64,000 nucleotides of DNA, from NCBI GenBank assembly GCA_037039925.1, contig JAXRKP010000603.1:91001-155000 (forward strand). The letters run 5' to 3'. Position 1 is the stretch's first letter; each line of letters starts with the position of its first letter. The DNA comes from Doris montereyensis. Taxonomy: Eukaryota > Mollusca > Gastropoda > Nudibranchia > Dorididae. Of the stretch, positions 49,401 through 61,000 are shown one piece after another. Under the pieces are notes generated by a model that made no database searches, was not told the DNA's origin, and saw only the letters and a program-made list of their open reading frames with translations. Both the position numbers and the translations under genes were made by a program.

Positions 49401-52400
49401 GCCAAAATGACATTATTAACTGAAGAAAACAAACAGAAAAGGAAAGAGAAGAAGGCTACTAAACTCAAAATAGAAGAACTAAATAAACCAATAGTAAAAC
49501 AGATTACTAATCCAGGATAAAAAGATCTATCAGTGAAAGGCAGATGGATCTGAAAGAAAGCACAATAGAAGAAAAGTGGCAAATATATAAAGAAACACTC
49601 CTCAGTTGTAATTAAAGGAGATGGAGAAAAGGACAGCATGGTGGAATGAGAATTTCAAGACTAAGATCAAAGAAAAGAAAGATGCCTGGAAGAAATACTT
49701 GCAAACAAAGAGACCAGAGGATAGGATAGATTACGTGAGTAAAAGAACTATCGCCAAAGAGGAAATTAAGAAAGCAAAACAGGACCAGTGAGAAGAGTTT
49801 GGACAAAGACTTCAAGAAAGCTATCAAGGAAATTAAAAGCTGTTCTGGGGAGCAATGAAGAGTATGAGAAAGACCAAAGCATGCCCAATACGACAAATTA
49901 AGAACTTCTTCACTGTCGCTTCGCTGCTCCATTCTTCGGCCGTACAAAACGAGAGATACCGGGCCTTGCCAGACTAGGCCTACAAAAACGCTTTGAAAGA
50001 CGTCTCACTAAAGTTGTTATACCTCGGCCCAGACACATTGAAAGGTAAAGCTATTTGGCATGAATAAAGATGATATCTTGAACTTCAAAACTGACTAACT
50101 TTGAGATTTATTAAAATATATAAAAGGGATGTTCCGGCAGCACTGATTTTGATCTTCCATTTCACTTTGATTTCACAAGTGACTGCCAATTTACACCAAT
50201 TGAAGAGTGGTGTCGACACAAAACTACGGATCTCTAGTTTCGAATGAAACTAAAATTAGCTCATTACGTTTCAGGCCCGAGGTATCGAAGCTTTAGCGAA
50301 GGCAACACTTTATTTTCACCCACTGTTACGCGAGGCCACTTTACCGCTGTACGCTACTATTAAGTTCTAATAGTGGACAGCGCTGTGCGTTTCTGCCCAG
50401 CTAATCACATCTATTATGGTACCTAAATTTTGAGGGAAGGCTTGAATGAGCTTAAAGAGTTAATTCCCTTAAAACTGTCAGGCAGATTATTTCACAGCAT
50501 GGGACCACAGTGTGAAAATGCTATGGGTAAGAGTAAAGGGGTTATGGAAAACAATAAGGCAAAAATAAAAGTGTTGTGGAAACCAATCTAAGGGAAAAAG
50601 CAAAGATGCTGTAGAAAGCAATAGGGAAAAAGTAAAGATGTTGTGGAAAGCAATAGGGAAAAAGTAAAAGTGTTGTGGAAAGCAATAGGGAAAAAGTAAA
50701 AGTGTTGTGGAAAAAGTAATAGGGAAAAATAAAAGTGTTAGAAAGCAATAGGGAAAAGTAAAAGTGTTGTGGAAAGCAATAGGGAAAAAGTAAAAGTGTT
50801 GTGGAAAGCCAATAGGGAAAAAAGGTGTTGTGGAAAGCAATAGGGAAAAAGTAAAAGTGTTGTGGAAAGCAATAGGGAAAAAAGTAAAGGTGTTGTGAAA
50901 GAAAGCAATAGGGAAAAAGTAGGAAAAAAAAGTGTTGTGGAAAGCAATAGGGAAAATAAAGGGAAAAAAAAAGTAAAAGTGTTGTGGAGAAAGCAATAGG
51001 GAAAAATAGGGAAAAAAAGTGTTGTGGAAAGCAATAAAAAGTAAAGGTGTTGTGGAAAGCAATAGGGAAAAGTAAAGGTGTTGGAAAAATAGGAAAAAGT
51101 AAAAGTGTTGTGGAAAGCAATAGGGGGTAAAGGTGTTTGTGGAAAGCAATGTGGAAAAAAGAAAGTAAAAGTGTTGTGGAAAACAATAGGGAAAAAGTAA
51201 AAGTGTTGTGGAAAACAATAGGGAAAAAGTAAAAGTGTTGTGGAAAGCAATAGGGAAAAAACGGTGCAATGGGGAAAAAGTAAAGGTGTTGTAGAAAGCA
51301 ATAGGGAAAAAGTAAAGATGTTGTGAAAGAAAGCAATAGGGGAAAAGTAAAGATGTGAAAAGCAATAGGGAAAAAGTAAAGAAGATGTGGAAAGAAAGCA
51401 ATGGTGAAAAAGTAAAGGTGTTGTGGAAAGCAAATGGGGAAAAAGTAAAGATGCTGTGGAAAAATGGGGGGAAAAGTAAAGATGTGAAAAGCAATGGGGA
51501 AAAAGTAAAGATGTTGTGGAAATGGGGAAAGCAATGTGGAAAGGAAAAAGTAAAGGTGTTGTGGAAAGCAATGGGGAAAAAGTAAAGGTGATTGAAAGAA
51601 AGCAATAGGGGCAAGCAATGAAAGCATGGGGGAAAAGTAAAGATGTTGTGAAAAGCAATGGCAGAAAAGTAAAGATGTTGTAGAGGGCAAGCAATGGCAG
51701 AAAAGTAAAAGGTGTTGGGGAAAAAGTAAAGGTGTTGTAAAAAGCAACGGGGGAAAAGTAAATCGACAGGACTCTATTCCTGACTACACTATACTCAAAA
51801 CTGAGTATGGGACTTATATTCTTAACTATTATACTGATAAATAATTTAAATTCAGTTCCATAACATCATCTTTTTCAAAGTTACGAATGAGATACAGGCA
51901 TAGGGTAAGAAAAGAAAACTAAAATTGAAAGGCATTAACGCTTCAATCAGATTAAAACAGGCATAAACCCACCACATACTTCATGTAAAACAATAGTATA
52001 GTTACTATAGTACCAATACCTGTGCTTGATGGTGAGAACCTTTCGACTTCTTGTTTTTTTTTACTCTTTCCTGCATTTCCTGTGGGTGAGATGACAGACA
52101 AAGAAATATATATAAATGCAATTTATTTTGTTTAATTGCCTACCATACTTACTTGTGCTGTATCTATAAGCCTTTAGCGAAGGAAATGAGATTAAATAAT
52201 ATTAAAGCCCCATAAGAGCAAAGACAAGACAAATACAAGAAATAGAAAGAAACAATCTTGGCCACCATGGGGATTGAACCAGCCACCTCTGCATCAGCAC
52301 CCATCGGCTGGCCTTTCTGGCAAAGTGCAACGGCAGTCTTACTCACTCAGAATGGTGTCTCCAGAACTTTCATCCAAATCTTTTATAATTCTCTGCCGTT

Positions 52401-54960
52401 GACTTATGATTTCTTAAAACAAAATAAACAATAACACCCGATATACATACTTTTCAAGGTAAATACAGACATGGACTCACAAGCCCAAAACACGCACTAA
52501 ATGGGAGGGGGGAGAGTTGCGCACAGGTTGGTAGCTATGCGATATTGTTTTGATCAGTACTTACAGATATAGGGAAAACAAGAGAAAGATAGACAGATAC
52601 TTAGATAGATAAACAGACAGATGGATAGATACTTAGATGATTGATTTACACCATTTTGATTGCATTTAATGCCTTCTTGTTTCACCTATGTGTGCACCTG
52701 TAAACACTTGTTGGTCATGAATTTTAGTCTTGAGTACGATCACTCTTTTTATGCGTTGCTTTGTTCCCAGGACTAAACCAAATGTCTCTGCTCAGAGATA
52801 AATAAAGGGCTCTGATTCTATGGCCTATTTCCAAGCTTGTAGAAGTCATCTGTTCCAGTGACATCTATCAAAGAAACAAGGCGAGGTAACTTATCAAACA
52901 TAGCCAACAACTCAGAGGTCCAGTGTATATGCTGTGTATGTCAAAGATCTTTTAGCATTTATATCTACAAAAGGCTTTCAAGCAAAAACAACTCTCACGG
53001 GCTGAGGGTGACTTGAGGGGGAAATCGTATAAACATACAACACCTTTGCCTCTGTGTCATGCATGTGTAGGGAGAAGGACTGGACCATAAATGCCACACA
53101 ACAAAAGATGACCATGCAATGTGAAATTGAGACAATACCTTCTAGGATATTTTGCAGGATTTGCTGCTTTTTGAAAATTCCATTTTGAATGTCAATCCAC
53201 TCCTTCCGCCTATGAGAAAACTTGAAAAGGGCAAAATTTCTGTACAGAAAATGACCCCACTGGTCGCTTTCTATTCTGTCTTGGCCCTGGAAAACACACA
53301 CAAGAACAAAATTAACAAAGTGATATTAAGAAGTATATACGTTTTTGTTTTTTTCTAAATCAGCATCAGTCTTCTTTTTGCTTTTTTTAAAAACACAGAA
53401 TTCAATTCAAAGATAAAATAATACATGTGGCTATGGATGAAAATCTGTACACCCTAAACAAAAATAGAATTATGGTGTGTAAAATCTTTTGGGGGGGGGG
53501 GGGGGGGGGGGGTAGACATGAGACACTATTTTAGTCATTTATCGCAGCCAAAGAGACATTCAATAATATGAAAGACATGCGGAGTAGGGTTAAAAATAAT
53601 GTTTTCCAAGGCCATTACGTTTGATAGAGATGGAGCTTATCCCAATTACTATAGCATGAAATTGAGAATACATCAGCTCCTACTCCTAAATAGATAAGGA
53701 CAAACTGAGGCAAGGGGCATGTCGAAAGTGGAGGAATTGACATTAAATAATATGAAATCCCCAAAGGAACAAAGACGAAACAAGTACAAGGAATAGACAG
53801 AAAAAATCTTGCCCACCATGGGGGGATCGAACCTGCAACCTCTGCGTCCACATCATCACCTCACCATGAAAAGAAAGCGTGCTACCAACAGAGCCCGGTG
53901 ATGGGTGCCTACTAAGAGGTCACGGGTTCGATCCCCATAGGTGGCCAGGATTTTTTCTGTTGTTCCTTGTATTTGTCTTGTCTTTGTTCCTATGAGGCTT
54001 TCATATTATTTACTGTCATTTCCTTTACTACTCCTAAACAGAAAGCTTGTCTGTCACAGCTGGTGCTGGTATCCATTTTCACTTGAGTCGAGTGAAGTAA
54101 TGGCTATTACGTGTCTTTCCCAAGGAGCACAACGTCAGACCCAGCATTACCAGCTTTTAAACCCAGGAACTCAAGGTCTCATGTACAGCAATTTAACCAC
54201 TGGGCCACCACTGTAGGTTTATTATGACTTCAAGAAAGAAGTAACGTGATTATTCTATTTCTCCCATCATTTAACCAAAATAAGATTTCAACTCAGAGAC
54301 GAAAGAAAGAAAAGATCCATTTTATTTATAACATGCTTTTAAGTGATCACTCTTAAAAAGTTTTTAAAAGAACTATCTCTAGTCTAAGAAGAAATCAAAG
54401 CTAACCTCGAGCAGCTGTTCAGCAATAAAAGTTCGCCGTTTCAAAGAACTTCCTTTCCATATATTCTCCAAGCACCGCGAACCATTTCTGTTACAGGCGA
54501 CTCTGACGTACATTCCCTGTTGACAAATGAGAGATCATATCATACACACGACATCAACTACCATAGATTTACAATTCAGCCCCAGGACTAAAACGTCCAG
54601 AGATAAAGGTGTGGTGGACAAGTCAGCCAGAGCAATTTTTTGTTTATTCCTTACAATCACATTTCAGCTGTAGCTACTTGCTTGTCTCACTCACTTGAGA
54701 CTGGGCCCAAATATTTTTTACATGCACTGGAGACTGGCAATGTTAGAATATTTTGAAAAAAAAAATCACCAAAAATTCAAGAAACATCACATTTCCGTGT
54801 CCTTTTCACACAGATAACAAAAAACAATGATCACAACAGGACGATTCATATTAACACAGTACATAATGAACTTTTTAAAAAATGGAACATGTTCCATGTT
54901 TCCAACAGAATTTTGAAATCATGGTTGGTTGAAATAAAATGTTAGAACAAAAATCAACAC

Positions 54961-55011
<51 letters not shown>

Positions 55012-55012
55012 C

Positions 55013-55045
<33 letters not shown>

Positions 55046-58000
55046 AACACCATAGGCTTTACACACTACTTGTACCAACCTGCAGTCTTTTGAGGAATTC
55101 ATCCTTGGCCTTTTCTCTAATGGAAGGGCTTTGAAAGAAGGCATCCACCACATGACTACCAGACTTGTCACTGCACAGGAAAGCTTTCGGCCGGTGAGAG
55201 TTCCAACAGGCTGGACACAACCAGCTTTGTGTTATTAAAACACACCAGCTGCTGAAGGATCATAGATCCATGGAAATTGACCGAGTTCAACACACCAGAA
55301 TTTTTTTCTGAAACAGAATTTAAAAAATATTTCTTTCATAAATAAAGAAGAAAAAAAAAGAATAAGATTCACAAATGACAAAAGTCCTAGTCATGCTTTA
55401 AAAAAATATCTCAAGATTTTAAAAAAAGAAAGAAAACGGTCATGTCCGTTTAAAAACTGTTAAAATCGGCAGCAAATCAAATTGCAGTCAATAATAGAAA
55501 TTGACTGCACAAACACAAAAAAACAACAGATTTTACACCTGCAAGTGTTTATACAAAAGTGAAAAGCATCCCCTACTACATTAAACGCTAGTTCTAAATA
55601 TTAACTAGATTTATACCCCAACAGGTATTGCTGGTGTCAAGTGACAAATTGAGAACAAAACCTGTTGCAGGTCTTACTCAAGGACAAAGTATGCGTAGCA
55701 GGCCTGACCAAACCCAGATTTAAACTCTCAACCTCATTGTCCCAAGTCTAAAATGTCTACCATAACAATCTCTTAGCCACCAGGCTCCAAAGCCAGTGAT
55801 TAAACAGGCAATCAGTAAAGAAAACAACGAGTCTTGCTGTGGCACATAACATTGTGTTAGACCTATCCGTCTTCCCCCACCAGACAGTACCAGACACTGT
55901 CTGACCAATGAAAATCTTCTAGGAAGTCCACTTCTTCCATATTGGGACTTGGGCCCATAGAACTCCGAGAGAGCCCTTGAAACGACAACCATCGTTGCTA
56001 ACTAACTTGCCTCAAATTTACTCGCTTACTCGAGGAAAATATAAATCTTTGCACGTTTATATTTCTCATAGTTTAATTAGTTTCTTTTCCTAAATCAAAT
56101 GACAAAACTACACATATATCAATAGCTTGTCCTGTACAATGCATTCCAGTAGCTTTGTTTCATTTTACTAGTAACTTCAACATATTTGTTTGCATCTACG
56201 CTAAAAGAGGAACTTTACAGATGGAACGAGACGAGATTGTTTACATATTATGCAAGTATATGCATCCAAAACTGACCTCTTTTTCTGGAGGAGGAAACAT
56301 GACATCATGCGTCTGCATGGATGCTATGAGAGGGGCCACCTTGAGCTGTCTTTCTTTCGGGTCGTCACAGTGAAACGCTGACCTCAAAGCCTGAATCAGA
56401 AAGGTTATACATATTCACTATATCGGGGTTTTGTTTGTCTTTGATAAAGGCGCAAACCAAAACTAAGAAAAGTAGAAATATTTACCTAAAGAATTGACAT
56501 GAACTAATAAAATAACATGGGGGGGGGGGTTCATTCCACATCTGTGTCCACAATATTTTCCACATCATTTTTTAAAATGTTAAACTAAATCAAATAACAC
56601 AACTGCAATCTCATGCTAGTTAATCATTTACCAAGGAAATAATACTTCAGACAAAAAATCATTCTGCGCTGTATCTACTTAACACATACACGCACACACA
56701 CATTCATATATATGTGACGGAATGAGATGCAAAGACCACTATATCCAGAAAAAGACGAATTGAGAAAATCTATTGTTTCTGCCCTAAGTTCTAAATAACG
56801 CCTGATCAATTTGATTTAATTATGCTTGTATATAACTTGTGTGCACTAGTAAAGAAACATCTGTGACGTAGTTGTTTATAAAATCAACGTTAATTTAGTA
56901 AACCCAGATGGGTGCAAAACCTGATATGTCCACAACCAGTTTTAGTAAAAATTGAGCAATAAGCAACCTTCATCTAATTTCTATTCCATATAAACGGTTC
57001 TTTCTTTCGTTTTCTAGCCTTGTTTGTTGATTTGGATGCCATCAAATGTGTTTAAAACATAAATTGTGGAGCTGTTGTTCCCTCCATTGCCTACAGTTGC
57101 AATTTTGAAAAACAGCATTCATGTGACTAAACGCTCGTTCCTGATTGGCTCTTCTGGGATATGCCTAGTTTTGACCAGAAACGATATCAGATATATCACT
57201 CTTTTAAGGCAAATGCAATGTTTAGAGCTGAATTATAATAGGAAATAGCCAATTTTGAACAAGAATAATTTTAGCATAAAAAAAATCTCCATTCAAATTC
57301 CAAGATGGTGAAAAAAATTCATAGAACGTAAAAATAAAAATGGCACATGGTGGGTTTCGTATCTCACCACCTCATGTATAAAATCTCACAGAACCCACAA
57401 GGTCAGAGAGGACTTCAAATCCATAGCGGAAAACATATGAAACCAGTGGAAAATGCTTCAAGCTTACCGTAAAGATCTTCTCTTGTCCCAAATGCCTGTT
57501 TTTGCAGGCCTCCACACTTTTGGTGACAATGCCCACATGGTTGACTGCCAGCACATCCTCTAGATACTTGATGGTCTCATCAAGGAGTTCCAGGAACTGT
57601 CAAGGAATGAACAGGGAATTGAGGTCTTTCTCATGACAGCTAACTACACAGAGGGTCTGATAGCTCAGTTGGCATATGCCCTAACTGTCAGAGTATTGCA
57701 CTTGACACGAGTTCGATTCCCCAGTTCAGGCGTGGGTTTTTTTCCTGACCCTCTCCATCAATCCAGCAGTGACACGTTCATCATATGCGGTGATCACCCA
57801 GTACATAATGGCGTCTGTGGCCAAGTGGTTAGGCTGCCGGCCTGGGGATAATGAGGTCCTGGATTCGAATCCAAGCAAAGCTAGGCCCGATATTGTGTTT
57901 CTTGGAAAAGACACTTTACTAGCATTTTACCCGGCACAAATGGGCACAGGCAGTAGCTTAGGAGTAAAAACCTACATCAGACTAGTGTCCTGTCCAGAAG

Positions 58001-61000
58001 GTGATTATTATCACCCGTTCCACTTGGCGCTATACAAACTGGGATAAGATGTGACTCTATGGGCCATAATGGCCTTGAAGGAACTTCACACAGTACATAA
58101 AGAGGAAACAGCAAGATAAAAAAAAATGATTGAAAAGAGTGAAAGGTGGGAAGAAGAATCTACCGGTAGCACCCACCAACCACCTACCAGTGGATGGAAT
58201 GGGTGGCTAGGTCTATTCAGATTCAACAAAAGCAAATGCTGCATGGAAAGCAAATAACAAACTAACTACCACACTATGCCATATATTTATATGCCAAGAC
58301 AACACCAAAACACTACTTCTGATGACCTTACATTATGCTCAACTCTTTACTCCCTACTTGGAGCTGCAGTCACACTTAAGATGATTTTTCAAATTGATAC
58401 AATGTACATGGGAAACATAAGCATTTAATTAACATTAGCCTTGATGGCGTGGCTAGTCTAGTTGAGAAGGACACTCAGAACACTTATCCACACTTCAATA
58501 ACCAGGTGTCAATGGCTAACAGCCACAGCTGGGAGAGCTAATGCCTGTGACAGACCAGAGTCTCATCCAGAGGGATATTATTACAATTATCCGCACAATT
58601 ATTACCATAATAGACACTAATCTATGCATTGATGCTAGCCTACAGTCGATTGGACATGAGCTTTACTAGTTTTTAATTTTCCACAGGGTTGAGAGACATG
58701 GTGAAACATTTTCCAAAGTTGACATGTTCAGGTGTGTTCAGGTTTTAATCACTGTAAACTGTCTGTTTTAATAGCTTGTAGAATTCAAGGTCTGCTTCAA
58801 AAGCCTCTTGTGATTACAAGATCGACCTTACTTCCATTGTAATAATTAGACATCTTGATTATCTATCCTTACAATTGTCATGTACAGAGATCATTACTGC
58901 ACAAGTGGACAACATTTATTATTATTATCATTATTATTATTAAATGATTGGTGCTGCTGTGATGCTAGGAGCTGATTTGTTTTACCCAATTTTTCACTGT
59001 CAACACTTCCTTAGAATATGTTATGAGCACACGGAATCTCAGAATTTATCACTCCTGCAGAATAGAATATTGCTTAATCTTGTATACATTTTTAATCATA
59101 CACACATGCATACATGCTCAAGCATGTATACAAGATGACAGCACAAACATAACATGTACAACTGCGTAATATCAAAGATGTATGAAGATAACCGATTAGT
59201 TTAATGACTTGAGGTGAGGGCTAAAGTAAATGATGAAAGAGATGCAAATTAAAGATATCACTTGAAAGAAAAAAGGCTGAAAATGAGAGAAAACATTTTT
59301 TTTATACAAAAAAGAAATAAAGAAAACAATACAATACATCTATTCAAATATTTATTTTTCTCAGTTCTCACCGTGTCTTTATCTATAGCGCTGGTCAAAA
59401 GTTTCTGAAGCACATAGTTGGCAACAGGATGTACAGCAAAATAAATTATTTTCCCCATGAAAACGTCTCTGTGTATGTCCTTCATCTGACTTTCAGAAGC
59501 CAAGGATATGAGATTTTCCATGAGATAGGACCCTACCTCACTCTGGACCAACCACGGCAATCTGGAAAAGCAATGCAAGAGTGTAAATGATTGAAAAAAG
59601 GAAAACATGGGGGCTGAGGGGAGACTGCTCACTATGCCGTAATACTAAAAGCAAATAGCATGACAAATGCGCGTGGGGGGGGGGGGGGGGGGGACCAACT
59701 TTAATATCATTACTATTATAAGAATGCTGAACTTTTTATTCTTTTTTAAGAAAAAGAAAAAAACAAAGAAAAGAAAGAAATAAGACATTTCAAACGTCAA
59801 ACCTTTTTGATACATCCTCCTCATCAGAGCTTATAGCGTTTGGTGGGCATGTTTTAGCAATTAAGGACATAGCCAACTCAGAATACTCCGAAGGGGAAAC
59901 CTTGTGAAGAATGAGAAGCACAGTCTGTAGTACCGGACAGTAGTTGATATCGATGAGATGATCTGTCCACCAAAAGAAAGTCACCATGCAAAAGAGAAAG
60001 TTAAAAATATACTGGTGTATTAAGTAATTTAGCAACATCACGACAAACCAGCACAAAAAATCCAACTCATTTCATAACTGTCTGCCCATATCCGTTGGAG
60101 CTAATTGCACTTAAGCAGTGCATCCCTACTGTTCTAGTGAGAACATGTACATGAAACATATCTAATTTTCTTATTTTTGTTGTTGTTAAGACCTGTTCAG
60201 TTTACAGCCGTTAATCTGACACAATCGTTGGAAACACGATAAATCTTTCTTTGGTCTCTATAGGAGATCTCACCGTTTCTGTTTGTGTGTGTCTCTCTCT
60301 CTTCTCTCTCTTTCTTTTTTTCCTTTTGTCTGATTTGTGAATTTCCAACATAGCTCTGCTTTTGTTTAATTTGTTTAATTAAAATTTATCCCGTCCACCA
60401 TTGTGGTGATCTCTGTAAATAAAAAAAAGAACAGCAGGACAAAAGGGAAGTGAAAGAGCATGAGGAAAGATGTAGGCCCTACCAGCAGCGGCCGCCAACT
60501 GCCCCCAGAGCTCTGTAAACCGGTCTATGTAAAATACATCTTTGTCAATCCAACAAACCGTTTAATGAACTTTATTTTGCGGCGATGAACAGTGTTGGAT
60601 TTATCGTTACGGCAGTAGACTGCAAACATTTATCAGGGTTGACAATAATTAAAATAATATTGTTGTTTTTCATTATTCTGTTCATTATTACAGTTAATAG
60701 AGCAAATAATTAACGCTTTTTTGTAAAATTTCGTCTGTGACATGTACATGTTTTCATCAGAATTGTAGAATTGTAACAACATCAATGAGAGTTCTGTTGG
60801 TCTGATACAGGGAGTAGACGGCAAACCTCTTCTAAAATTAAGGAGAATGCAGATTGTATTTTACGACAATATGAAAAGCACTTAAAACAGCTTTTATAGT
60901 TATAGATGAGATTGAGCGATTACCCATTGTACCAGCTGTATGAGACTCTGCAGGTAAGCAGTTCCCTCAATGCAATCACTGCCCATAGAGCTGGAGTATA

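Larger units (their letters stand above)
53605..54215 (-). mobile_element. Family C SINE interrupted by an inverted pair of family D SINEs
   Basis: The family C tail (GGCCATTACGTTTGATAGAG) is at 53605-53694. The remaining body and head are at 54028-54215 (GTCTGTCACAGCTGGTGCTG ... ACTGGGCCACCACTG). The insert is bounded by CTACTCCTAAATAGA and CTACTCCTAAACAGA, a 15-base duplication with one mismatch. Confidence 0.75.

Noticed and set aside
50487..51747. Long open frames (318-401 codons) on minus rich in F, P, L and Y
   Set aside because: All three minus frames are open because the 32-bp minisatellite unit lacks stops on that strand; there are no splice signals and no domain.
57655..57725. Possible functional tRNA gene (TAGCTCAGTTGG ... 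GTTCGATTCCC)
   Set aside because: A and B boxes are present, but no acceptor stem can be formed and the sequence continues into a SINE body.
57812..57880. Possible tRNA gene (GGCCAAGTGGTTAGGCTG ... GATTCGAATCC)
   Set aside because: Head of a family C SINE bounded by target-site duplications.
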